From assembly GCF_901000735.1 (NCBI RefSeq), contig NC_081549.1, forward strand, positions 20,659,584-20,723,583: 64,000 nt of DNA, written 5' to 3'. Origin of the DNA: Corylus avellana. Lineage: Eukaryota; Streptophyta; Magnoliopsida; Fagales; Betulaceae. How positions within the stretch are numbered: the stretch's first letter is position 1; each line of letters opens with the position of its first letter. A program made the translations under genes and the position numbers. Shown here piece after piece: positions 45,301 to 55,631 of this stretch. Below the pieces are notes generated by a model. The model did no database searches. It saw only the letters and a list, made by a program, of their open reading frames with translations, and was not told where the DNA came from.

Positions 45301-46564
45301 AGCTTCACGCCAAGGAGGTCTGAGGTGTTTTTGTTTTTTTCTCTTTCTTTTCAAATAGTTAAAAATCATTAAGATAATTTGCTCAATACTACATGAAATT
45401 TATTGATAAAAGTTCCCATAAATGAAAAAAAAAAAAAAAAAACTAACATGGATGAAATTCAAATAGTCCGGCCCACTCTTTTTCCTCTCAAGAAAAGTGG
45501 GAGACCTAGGGGTTGGTAAATGTTAACTACAATCACACCTTAGACTCTCTGTTTCTTTTTTTTTTTTTGGGTGTAGGTAGCACACCTTAACTTGACCAAC
45601 CAAAAAAAGAATACCTTAGAGAAGGGTTTTTTTCTTTTTTTTTTTTTAAAAAAAAGACATAAAATAGAATTATTTATATTTTTCGTAAAAAACAAAACAC
45701 AAAAGAAGAGAATTTTGGCGACCAATAACTCCCTTTCCGTAAGCTTTCCTTTCAGTTCTAGGTATCTATCGAGAACAGGGTCCCCCTGGCCTGAGTGCAC
45801 CTAGGGTTTGTACTTTTAGGTAAGGTGGTGGAGAGCCAAAAACTCTCATTTTCTCACCTACCACCCCATTTTTCCTCTTGAGTTTCCTTGTAACAACACC
45901 AAACTGATACATGTACTCATTAATGAGACAAAGCTATTGAATATAAAAAATAATGAGACAAAGCCATTAAAAACCTTTACTTTTAAATTTATTAAAAATT
46001 CTCCACTCGTTTTTTTCTGGGTTTTATTTCCTTTTACAAGAATTTGACTAGTCATTTAATGTATAATTTATTCAATTTAAAATCCAATTCTCCAGAGAAA
46101 AAAAAAAAAGCTGTCACGGAACTCATACGAATGAACAGAAGAGATACCTGAACAATGCCCAAGAAAGAATTGGACCACCCATGTTTGGCGGCGAGGGGGA
46201 CAATAGCGACCGACATGACGACGCGGTCAGCATTGCAGAGGCACATGACGCACGCCATTAAAGCCACCACCTTGAACCTCTCCGGCACGTTCACTTTCGC
46301 TTCCTCTCTTCCTCTCCTTCCCAGCAGCATCCCCCTGTCAATACTCTCCGCCGTACACCTGATCACCTGCAAACTTTTCCGCTCCTTCCTCTGCAACCGC
46401 TCTACTCCGCCGCTTTTCCCTCCAAAACAAAGTGACAAACTCTCCCATTTTACGCTATTCTCAAACCCCAACTGGGTTCTTCTAAAGTTTATCAAACTCG
46501 ACTGTGAGCTCGAGAAACAAGAATGGCATGGCGAAGAGGCGTGCATCAGAGATTTAGCCGCCAT
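42327..46564 (-). CDS. PHT4-type anion/phosphate transporter, plastid-targeted MFS protein
   Basis: Twelve-helix major facilitator of the plant SLC17-like ANTR/PHT4 group, which moves phosphate and related anions across plastid or Golgi membranes. Eight exons: 46148-46564, 44840-45066, 43836-44187, 43694-43738, 43309-43455, 42755-42892, 42581-42614, 42327-42496 (TAG). Product 509 residues. The N-terminus from MAAKSLMHASSPCHSCFSSS is Ser-rich and basic, as in a chloroplast transit peptide. Family marks are NADRVVMSVAIVPLA in helix 1, GWSNSFLGIVQSSFLWGYI, DKYGGKRVI (MFS loop 2-3 motif), FFGLAEGVALPSM, RWFPNHERASAVG and SQAGFLLNMQDIAPQYAG. It most resembles PHT4;2 or PHT4;5 from memory. An upstream in-frame ATG at 46648 would lengthen it without a plausible signal. 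Intron 2 contains a MITE. Confidence 0.93.
44248..44753. mobile_element. Mutator-type foldback MITE with 9-bp TSD in PHT4 intron 2
   Basis: The 488-bp element (44257-44744) begins GGTGAAATTTCACTTTGGAC and ends GTCTAAAGTGAAGTTTTCCC, with inverted arms of well over 100 bp. Perfect 9-bp repeats TAACATTTT flank it (44248-44256, 44745-44753), the size made by Mutator-like transposases. The centre (GTGGCCCAACCGTGGGTCACC) matches that of 39918-40341. No coding capacity. Confidence 0.92.
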
Positions 46565-46827
46565 GGGAGAAGCTTGCTGAAACAGAGGAGAGACACAGAG
46601 AGACAGAGAGAGAGCAAAGGGTATATCTGTCAGAGACCCATCAAACAATGAACATTGACGTGGAAAACGTCGAATCTATATCTTTACACGATGCATTATA
46701 TTCTATATATATATTACCAGTTTATATAGCTGCGGTTCGAGGGAGGAGAACGAATAAAAGAATCGGAAACCCAGAAGTAGGATCCAAGGGTGTTTTGGGT
46801 TGGTGGGAGTTTAAACAATCCTCAAAA

Positions 46828-46887
46828 GGGTACTTCCGTCATTTGGATAAGCGACTTGGGTACTTCCGTCATTTGGATAAGCGACTT
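46828..46887. repeat. 30-bp tandem repeat, two units, upstream of the PHT4 gene
   Basis: GGGTACTTCCGTCATTTGG.. is repeated exactly at a 30-bp period (46828-46857 and 46858-46887), about 265 bases upstream of the transporter ATG on the opposite strand. The period is a multiple of three, so a spurious frame reads through it. It lies in the promoter region. Confidence 0.95.
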
Positions 46888-48195
46888 GGCGTTGTTGGAT
46901 TTCGAGGACTGACAGCATCCAACGTGGCAACACGTGTTGCCGCTGCCTTAGTTCACCAACAACCCCAGTGGAACGTGTTACCGGAGTTGCCAGTCGCAAG
47001 GACTAAGGAGCTCAACTACCGGATGGTATTTTAGACATTTTGTATGGAGAACGGATCTTATCGTGCACTCCCTTTTGAAATCTACGGTTGGGAATATATC
47101 ACCGAATTGATTAGAATTTTGTAGAATCGATATGCGCGGCGACGCGGTCGGTTAGACTTTCGTTTTGACCAGAAAATTCATGGGGAAACGACGGCGTTGG
47201 GCATGTTCCTCGAATCCACGGTAATAGTGATTCGAGTGAACTCCCTCCGCCATGTTTGGTACAAGAGTAAAGTTTCATGTCACGCCGGATGTGCATGACA
47301 GTCATACATGCCAGATTATTTATTTATTTATTTATTTTAATAATTAAAATATTAAAATATTATGCACGTTCGCGGGCGTGATGTCTATCATCATAGTACG
47401 ATAACTAAATTTTTTAAAATATTTTTACAAATATATTTTTTTTTGTAAGTTTTTTTTTTTATAAATATAATACATAAATAGCTCCGCTCTTTTTGTTGGT
47501 GTCACTCCCAATTACCACACATAGGTGATTAATAACTCAATGAAGTGGTCACACCGATTAAAATGGTCAACCAACTTATTGGCAATGGCCATTTTGTTTC
47601 TTTATCCAAATATATTTTACATGAAATAGTAATTAAAGAGAGAAATAGTGGGATACCATGTCCATGAGTATTCTTAAGCGTGAAGTAAGGTTTGAATTGG
47701 TAAAATCGCATTAAGCGGAGCAAATCTCATTTGCTTGTGCTTATCCATATATATTAGTTGAAAAAAGGATTCTTAGGTTTGCTGTCATGTTTCGAGTTTC
47801 AACGTATAATCCTAAAACAATTAATGGAAAGAGTTATTTGAAAGGGAAAAATTGTAAAAGAAAATTAAAATTTAATCATTACATTACTTTTCCCCTTCTC
47901 CAGTTGTAACTACTATATTTGGATCAATATCCTACAAAGTTTTTTAAGAACTTAAAAAACTTACCTCAATACTCAACTAAAAATCTCATTTTAGTTAAAA
48001 TATATGAGAATAACTTTTATAAGTCTTTTGTGTCTTTTAATAGGGGCTAGCCAAGTCAACTTATAGCACAAACTCCGCAAGCATTTTTAAGAATAATAGT
48101 CATTTTAGCTACTCAAAATACAATTTTTTTTTTTTTTTTGGTATTTTAACTACTAATTTTTTACTACAATCTCCAACATAAGCATTTATTCAACT
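46888..48195. other. Intergenic, upstream of PHT4
   Basis: About 1.3 kb, first moderately G/C-rich (to about 47300), then AT-rich. No coding exon or element with clear ends is visible. T runs occur at 47437-47460 and 48123-48139. Confidence 0.5.
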
Positions 48196-48594
48196 TTTCT
48201 TTCCTTTTTTTTTTTTTTTTTTTTTAAGCAAATGAGGAAAGAGTTATAAGGGAGGGTCAAACCCACTCCTGATCCGAATGGAAGATAGAATGGGTGACCC
48301 TTTGAGAATGCTTCTAAAAACAAGGTTGGAAGCGACCCATCGAGCTAAACAGTGTGCACGAAAATTGGCACTTCTAAAGACTTTACAAGCCTTCTAGCTA
48401 TACAAAGATAGCAAATGAACTTAAATATCAGAAATAATGTAAGCAAAGTTCCAATCTAAGAAAAGTTCAGGTTGTTGAATAGGAAGAATAATATTGATGG
48501 CATCTCCTTCCAAGGTTAAAGAATAAATTCCGAGAGAAGAATCGACTTGAGAGGCTAACAGTGCTGCTTGAGCTTCTCCAATGGTTGCATCAGT
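48196..48594 (-). mobile_element. Truncated L1 3' end (RNase H part) with 15-bp TSD
   Basis: Perfect repeats AGCATTTATTCAACT (48181-48195 and 48595-48609) flank a 399-bp insertion whose poly-A end (T run at 48207-48225) is on the left, so it reads on the minus strand. It encodes decayed RNase H text (EAQAALLASQVDSSL, LTLEGDAINIILP, NFRAHCLARWVASNL) like the RVT_3 domain at the end of plant L1 ORF2, though the tail differs from the GATAAGTAAT L1 family. The frame is broken. Confidence 0.9.
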
Positions 48595-48675
48595 AGCATT
48601 TATTCAACTCTTTACTTTCTTTAAATATTGTTTTTTCCTTACTTTGAGAGAGAGAGAGGTGGAGAGAAAAAATTA

Positions 48676-49041
48676 GGGTAAAGTCTACTTAACCTCCTCA
48701 AACTATCACCCTAATGATAATCTACACCTCCAAACTATTAATTACGACAATTTACCCCCAAAACTACTAAAACAAGGACAATCCACCCCCAATGCTAGCA
48801 AAATGACAAAATTACCCCTATAGACTTTTCAATAAAACAAAAATACCTTTAAAATTTTGAAAAAATAAATAAATTTTAGTATTTTTGTTTTTATTTTAGT
48901 AAGGGTAATGTTGTCATTTTAAAAAAAATAGGGTATATTGTCATTGTTTTGGTAGTTTGGAGGATAAATTGTTGCAATTAATAATTTGAAGGGTAGATTG
49001 TCATTGGGGTGGTAGTTTGAGGGGTTAAGTAGACTTTACCC
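48676..49041. mobile_element. Foldback MITE, 366 bp
   Basis: Arms begin GGGTAAAGTCTACTTAACC at the left and end GTTAAGTAGACTTTACCC at the right, and pair further in (CTCAAACTATCACC with GGTGGTAGTTTGAG). Flanks contain similar A-rich words but no exact TSD. No coding capacity. Confidence 0.85.
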
Positions 49042-49159
49042 AAAGAAGAATTAAAATTTCAAATATAAAAGTTCACTAGAGTAAAATTTAGCAAAATTTT
49101 TATTTTAAAGTGCCAGTTGGAGAATAAAAATAGGTCATAATAGCTATATTTAAGTATAA

Positions 49160-49392
49160 GAGCCTGTTTGAGATTGCATTTGACAAATAGAGTTTTAAGT
49201 CAAAAAGAGCTTTTGGGCAAAAACTTGATTTTTAAGCTTTTGCCGAAATGATGTTTTGACCATTTTTAGGCTTTTTTTACGCTTAAAAGCGCTTTTAATT
49301 TTTTTTTCCAAACAAGTACTTTTTTCTTTAAACGGGTTTTTTGAGTGTTAAAAGCACTTTTAGGATCCTCAAACGCAATTTCAAATAGGCTC
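49160..49392. mobile_element. Tourist-like MITE with TAA duplication (copy 2)
   Basis: 233 bp with inverted ends GAGCCTGTTTGAGATTGC and GCAATTTCAAATAGGCTC, flanked by TAA on both sides (49157-49159, 49393-49395). The interior matches 41048-41288, including GTTAAAAGCACTTTTAGG. Confidence 0.88.
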
Positions 49393-49981
49393 TAAATGGT
49401 CATTTAGATTTTAGAGCGTCGGTTGGAAATACTCCAAATGCTAATTATAAGTTTTTATATATATAAAATTGACCAGAGAGCTAATTCTAAGTTTTGAAGT
49501 TCGAAGGATTAAATTGGCTGACTGTTATTGGACGAAACAAAAAAACTCGTTTATACCAAGTTATTATAAAAGTTATTTTATGGTGTTAGAACGTACAACA
49601 CCATAGAAGAATTGTTAGCACACAAATTATAATATGCTATAATACTTGGCATAAAAAATTATAATTACCTCTATCTAGTCATAATTTGCTTAAGCGAATC
49701 AAAAAAACACATATTTGCTCAAATGGATCAAAGAACCTCAGCAACAGAAACTTGAAATATTTTAGCGGAGACATGTCTTCTAATTGATGCCCAATAATGC
49801 CTTAGATTACAAGCAACAACTTCCCTTAAATTTTTCTTAAATATAAGAAACAAAACTATTTTTTCCTTCCCTCTTCAAATAAGTTTCACAATAATTTCTC
49901 TTGTTCTTTCTTTATACTATTTAGATATTCTTTAAATTATATATTATGAGAAAGAGAGACGAAATAGAAATCATTCAAATA

Positions 49982-50082
49982 TTTTTTGACATGCCCACAC
50001 AAAAGAGGGAGGATGATTCGAACTAGTGACCTTCGCTTCATAAGGCGTGGTCCCTAGCCAATTGAGCTACTCTTTGGAGACA
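49982..50082 (-). mobile_element. Short tRNA-derived SINE with 14-bp TSD (copy c)
   Basis: On the minus strand: A box TAGCTCAATTGGCTAGGG, B box TAGTTCGAATC, then TTTGTGTGGGCATGTCAAAA. Perfect repeats AAATCATTCAAATA flank it (49968-49981 and 50083-50096). About 101 bp. This copy has the most intact promoter boxes of the three. Confidence 0.9.
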
Positions 50083-50192
50083 AAATCATTCAAATACTAA
50101 GAACCAAACGTGCTACCCTTGGTTTAAGGAATACCAAGGAAGTTGTTTTAGGTGATTTTTTACAAGTTTTTCTTACAACTTGGGGACATAGA

Positions 50193-50546
50193 TAGAATAT
50201 AGGAAAAAATGCAGTTTACCCCCCCTGAAGTATTAGGAGTTTTTTTATTTTAACCCTAAAGTTCAAAAATTGGTAATCTACCCTCCTGAAGTTTCAAAAA
50301 TTGGCAATTTAAACATTCTGTTTAATTTTTCCGTTAAATTGGACGGAATTTTTTTTAAAAAGCCTGAGGGTAATGATGTAATTTCATAGATTTTCGTCCA
50401 TTTTAACGGAAAAATTAAACGGAGGGTTTAAATTGCCAATTTTTGAAACTTCAGGAGGGTAGATTGCCAATTTTTGAACTTTAGGGTTAAAATTAAAAAA
50501 TTCCTGAAACTTCAGGGGGGTAAACTGCATTTTTCCCTAGAATATA
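50193..50546. mobile_element. Mutator-type foldback MITE with perfect 9-bp TSD
   Basis: The 336-bp element (50202-50537) begins GGAAAAAATGCAGTTTACCC and ends GGTAAACTGCATTTTTCCC. The arms pair almost to the centre, through GCCAATTTTTGAAACTTC and its complement. TAGAATATA flanks it on both sides (50193-50201, 50538-50546). No coding capacity. Confidence 0.93.
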
Positions 50547-50764
50547 TTGCTTTGTATTCATAGGCTAAGTCACTCTCAATTAAAATGTTTCCTTAATTAT
50601 TTCTCCCATCAAAGCACAAAAATAAAGTATAATTATGATTCCACAAATATTTCTTACTTAGAATACATTACCAAACACCTTAATTTGTGTCTAATTAATG
50701 ATATGTGACATGTGGGCTCCACTTTAATTATTATGAGATTTCTAACAAAATATCACAAATATTT

Positions 50765-51106
50765 TTGAGAATAACATCTATAAGGAGTTTGTGTAAACCA
50801 TCTCATTTGCGCCCACCAATAAGAATAGGCCATCTAGTATTATTGCACCAATTCAAATAGGAACCAAAACACTAGATTATTCTCTTTTCTTCAATTTTTA
50901 TTTTTGATTTATTTATTTATTAAGAATTTGGGGAAGGGCTGAGGGTGGCTGCCTTAAAAAAAAAAAATCAAAATTGAATAAAAGAGAATAATCTGGTGTT
51001 TTGATTTTTATTTGAATTGGTGCAATAATCCTAGGTGGCCTATTTTTACTGGTGGGCACAGAGGAGCTGGTGTAAACCAGTTCCTTTTAGAAGTTATCCT
51101 CAATAT
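50765..51106. mobile_element. Foldback MITE, about 342 bp
   Basis: Left arm GAGAATAACATCTATAAGG... pairs with the right end ...AGAAGTTATCCTC, and the inner stretches are nearly identical in reverse (TATTGCACCAATTCAAAT with ATTTGAATTGGTGCAATA). The centre has GAGGGTGGCTGCC, recalling the GGTGGC-core elements. Imperfect 9-bp flanks AATATTTTT/AATATATTA may be a TSD. Confidence 0.8.
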
Positions 51107-51228
51107 ATTAACACTTTAAAAAAAAAACTTAAGAAATCTCTGCAACAAAAAAAAAAAAAACAAAAAACAAAAAAAAAAGAAAGAAGAAATACTGTCAGAA
51201 TATGTTACTAGATGAAAAAAATGTTGAG

Positions 51229-51234
<6 letters not shown>

Positions 51235-51263
<29 letters not shown>

Positions 51264-51281
51264 TATCGTATTAATATACCC

Positions 51282-51323
<42 letters not shown>

Positions 51324-51356
51324 AGAAATATATATATAAATGGGTATATTAATACG
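51235..51356. repeat. TA microsatellites within a hairpin
   Basis: Two TA runs (51235-51260 and 51285-51321) surround and fill the loop of an inverted repeat: CGTATTAATATACCCATT.. at 51267-51290 and its complement at 51333-51356 (24-base arms). It could extrude as a cruciform. It may be the remnant of a small TA-target MITE invaded by the microsatellite. Confidence 0.8.
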
Positions 51357-52076
51357 TGCTTGGGGACTTGCATACGAAAGCCTGCATTATATTTATCCAA
51401 TTCTTTCTAACTACCACCAACTCCAAGTGTGTGTTTTTTTAATAATGGATTCCATTTGGGCATTTCCTACCAAAAATGAAAAAAGGTGTCTGGTTCTTGA
51501 GGAGGAGAGAACCGGCTAATCCGACACGCAATGTCATGATCAAATGGCAAAACCCAGAAAAGGGCTTGCCATCTGTCGTGGTCCTGTTGTATAGAATGAA
51601 TGGTGCTACGTAGAACACGACTTCCTAATTTATCCAAGTTGGTAGCTCCACTTAATGGCTCATGCAATCTGATCGCTGGCCAAAATGTCTTTAACCATTA
51701 CTCCTCTAAAAACTTACTCTTACTGGATTAGACAATTACCTGAGTTCATTTATTCGAACCCAACAACCATCGACCACCTACCCATTTTCGAGTCTTCTGT
51801 ACATCAAAGTCTTAAAAACCATTCAAAATTATGGTTCCAATATTTTTGTCTATAAGATATCTTTTCATCATAAGAGAAATTATTTGGTGTAAACGGTTAT
51901 ATTATTTTTTGGTGTTTCAAATTGAAGTGTTTGCTTCATATATATTAATAGAGGGTGCAAAACACCCCGTTTACACTACGACCTGATTAAAGTTATTCTC
52001 TTACAGGTAAAATTGAGCTTTATAAATGATAAAAAGCGTAACTGTAACAATTGACTAGTCTTTTTAAAATGATAAA

Positions 52077-52114
<38 letters not shown>

Positions 52115-53817
52115 GTTTTTTTCTTTCAGGATTTTATGCTTGGATTTGGTTTAAGAAAAAAGAAATGGCATGTGATAATTATATTATTGATTGACTGACT
52201 GACCGGGGAGCTTCAGGCTGACCAGATTGCACCAGAAATTATTTATATGGATTGGTATCTCTTTGAATGGAAAAACTGAAGCTAAGAAGAAAATTGACGG
52301 AAAAATCAAACAGCTGAGGCAGAAATTGGTGGGGTGCCTAACTGTTGAGAGTCAAAATTAACGGTTTTGCATGGGATGTTGAAGGTGGTAGGTGAAGATC
52401 ATGAGTAGGATAAGACTAAACTTCGACCTACCAACATTGAAATGATAATAGCACTCAAAGTTGAATGGTTGCATATGTACTTGCATCTGTCAACACCATT
52501 ATCTCATCACTATAGACTCCAAATTTGTTATGGTCTGGGAGCGGTTCCGTGTCAGAACTTACGTGAAAAAAAAAAAAAGTAGATTGAAATTCTGGGTATT
52601 GTAAGTATTGCAACTGGTACAACAACATTTATCTTGGTTATTTATTTTAAATGAACGGTTTAGATCGTAATAATTGCCATTAGAGTGAATAATCATTACA
52701 GAGGATCTCAATCAAGTGGGGATTAGATTATGAATGCAGAACTAACTGATTGTCCCACCAAATTTGTAGGATTTACTGTTTAAGATAGAGAGAGAGAGAG
52801 AGAGTTAAACTTTAGAAAGTGATGCAGTGGAAGGTGTGTGGGATACGATAATTCCAAAAGGGTTATGACTTAAGCAGAGAAAACTCTCTTGGAAAAAAAG
52901 ACTAAGAAAATTTATTGATGAATTATTCTGAATTGACTACTAACAACTAAAGACTGCATGCCTATTTGTCAAGAGTACAATAGAAAGAGAAAGAGAAAGA
53001 GAAAGAGAAATGCTATTCATCTTTCATCAATTTCTATTCACAATTTTTTCAAATTTACCAATTATAAATATTTATATAGATCTCATTTCACTCTCGTATC
53101 ATTGCGTTTATATTTGATATGGCAATTTCGTTCTTACAACAGTACCTTTTATTTATTTATAATAAAAATTAATCAAAGAGTTGATGAACACTGCAATATC
53201 AACCAAATGATACGAGATTTATAGATTACAACCCAATATCTTAATGAAAATACCCTTAACAACCTAAAAAACAGAATAAATTTTGTTTTAAGAAAACCCT
53301 AAGAATAATATCTTGCCGTCCCACTACTTTTGGGATTTTTTTTTTCCAAATTATTATGGGGTCCTGGAGTGAGAGAGTTAAACTTTAGAAAGGGATTGAG
53401 AGAGGGAGACTTTAAACTTCAGAACGGAGTGTTTTTTTTTTTTTTGGCCAGAAGTTAGAGAGATGATATATATATCGTTCCCCCTTTTAAAAAATAATAA
53501 TAATAATAATAATAATAATAATTTCCCCTACCTAAAATTGTAAGATGATGAGTAATCTATTTTCTATTTGAACTGTAATATCATGAAGCAGAAAGTTGGA
53601 ACTTTTTGGAATTGAAAGATAAAAAGGCATCAACTCTTTCATGCTGCTAGACTGCACCCACTTAAAAATTATTAAGTTCGGGTTTGAACTCTCCTTCAAC
53701 AAGTAACATTTAGAAAATAAAATAATGAATTAAAGATTGGGAATACATTATAGGGTTCAAACTTAAGACCTCTAATATCATTTTTTTTTTGTAAGTTCTA
53801 ATATCATGTTTAATCAT
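51357..53817. other. Intergenic with simple repeats and an LTR relic
   Basis: About 2.5 kb with no gene I recognise. It contains an LTR relic (52003-52076), a TA run (52077-52111), GAAAGA-type repeats (about 52981-53009) and TAA repeats (53497-53522). A 66-codon open frame at 51467-51667 (-) has no match I know and no supporting splice context. Confidence 0.5.
52003..52076 (+). repeat. Relic of the TRIM-family LTR
   Basis: ACAGGTAAAATTGAGCTTTA and ATTGACTAGTC match the middle to end of the LTR at 16492-16699 (AGGTGAAACTGAGCTTTATA, ATTGACTAGTC). Only about one third of the LTR is recognisable. Confidence 0.6.
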
Positions 53818-53972
53818 TAGAGTAATGCTACATATATACCACATCTTTATCCTAATGGGTTGATGTTGTAGTGTCCATCCATTCTTAGATTTTTTTTTTT
53901 TTTTTTTTAACAAAGGCTAGTGGGTACTATCACATTAGTTTAGTGGGATATGAGTGGAATGTGAGTGTAGTA
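53818..53972. mobile_element. Small decayed foldback MITE
   Basis: GTAATGCTACATATATACCACATC at the left is mirrored loosely by GATATGAGTGGAATG.. ..GTAGTATAAC at the right around a T run. A similar left-end text occurs at about 41742. The boundaries are approximate. Confidence 0.45.
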
Positions 53973-54585
53973 TAACAGGACTGATGATTTTTGACACGAT
54001 TCGTAAACTTAACGGGTTATGGTTGATGGGTATGACTCGTTTAATTTATATAGTCTTATAATCATGCTTCGATACGACTTGAATCCGACAAGAGTGACAT
54101 TAAGGGATGGCCATTTTTTACGCGAACTGAAAACTCAACATGAACTTAATACAAAATTAGTGGATTAGAGTTGAAAGATCTAGTACATTTAATTAAATGG
54201 GTAGGGACGTAGGGTTATGATTAACTTATATATTCTTATATTCATACTTCAATAAGACCCAAACTCGACATGCTAGCATGAACTGCCTTTACATAGTGTT
54301 TCTATAGAAAAATGATGGACTTAATTATTCTAAAGCCTTTTCTTTTTGTTTTATCCCTTATAAGGGTTTGTTTGGTTTGCAATTTTAAAATAACGATTTT
54401 AAAAATTAATTTTTAAAAACACATTTAAGCGTTTGGCAAAATCAAGAAATGCTAAGCCTCATTCTCCTAACCATCGATCTCTATACATATATTTTTTAAA
54501 ATCTACCATTGAACATGCATGACCCACTTGTAGACTTAAAAATCCAATAATAAATTTGAGTCCATTTGAAAAAAAAGATGGAAAC

Positions 54586-54950
54586 GGATCCTCTCCAGTC
54601 CATAATATCCAGTTAAAGGCTAAGATTTATTTTTAGAATCCTAAGGCCCCAAATGGGACACCTGTCCCACAACTAAAATAATAATAAAATATTATTTATA
54701 GTTTAAAAAAAATTAAAAAACAAAATAATAAAATTATAAGGGGTGGCTGGCCATCCCATTGCCACCTTAGGGGGTGGCCGGCCACCACTTATTATTTTAT
54801 TATTTAATTTTTTTTAAAACTATAAATAATATTTGATTATTATTTTAGTAGTGAGACATGTATCCTATTTGGGGCCTTTGAATTTCTGAAAATAAATCTT
54901 AACCTTTTTAACTGAATATTCTTGGGTCCTAAATTGACTAGAGAGTGTCC
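54586..54950. mobile_element. Foldback element with GGTGGCC core, 365 bp
   Basis: Arms of about 150 bases pair closely: CTAAGATTTATTTTTAGAAT at 54620 with the right-hand complement at about 54880-54900, and AGGCCCCAAATGGGACA with TCCTATTTGGGGCCT. The centre GGGGTGGCTGGCC..GGTGGCCGGCC is like the cores at 30780-31045 and 18155-18225. Similar words of about 20 bases (ATTTGAAAAAAAAGATGG and ATTTC plus A run GATGG) lie just outside both ends. Confidence 0.85.
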
Positions 54951-55631
54951 ATTTCAAAAAAAAAAGATGGTTTGGAGAACGGAAAAAACGAGGAAAATGT
55001 CTCTAATCCCAGGATAAAAATTGAAAACTTTATGGATCGGACCAAACCTTCCTTTAAAATATTCGTATACAAATGGGCCAAACCAAGCTAAAATTATTGG
55101 AGCTTAAACATACGGCTTGAATTACCGCTAACCCATCAGATCACGGCCTACTGGGCTGAAGGCAGTCCAAGCAGCCCCGATTTAACTTTACCTAATGCAT
55201 TGAATTAATCATGGGATATGTTATTTATAAAAAATAGTGGCTCATATTCTACTAAGATTTTAAGAGAGACAAAGATTAAAAAAAAAAAAAAAAAATACTG
55301 ATCATTATGTTTAATTAAATATTTAAAAATTTAATTATCACCTCTAAAATATCTTAGTTTTATATTAATTTATAATATCTTACTTAATTATACTAAATTA
55401 ACACAATTTTTACTGTCTAATTTTTTTTTTAAAAATCTAATAAAAATATAAACTACCATAATCTTTGATTAATTTTCACTTTAATTCTCGTTAGCTGGTT
55501 AATCTACCAAAACATTGTTTAGGATTGAAGAAATTGACACGATTAATTAATTAATTAATTAATTAAATAGTGTTTAGAGCATTTTTCATTTTGAAAAGAA
55601 GGTAGAGTAATTTTTATTTATTTTTTAAAAG

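Noticed and set aside
46648..47034. 128-codon open frame on the plus strand upstream of PHT4
   Set aside because: It reads through the 30-bp tandem repeat and shows no family match; the region is best explained as promoter.
51467..51667. 66-codon minus-strand frame (EPLSGATNLDKLGS...)
   Set aside because: Looks protein-like in composition, but I recognise no family, no splice partners and no element ends.
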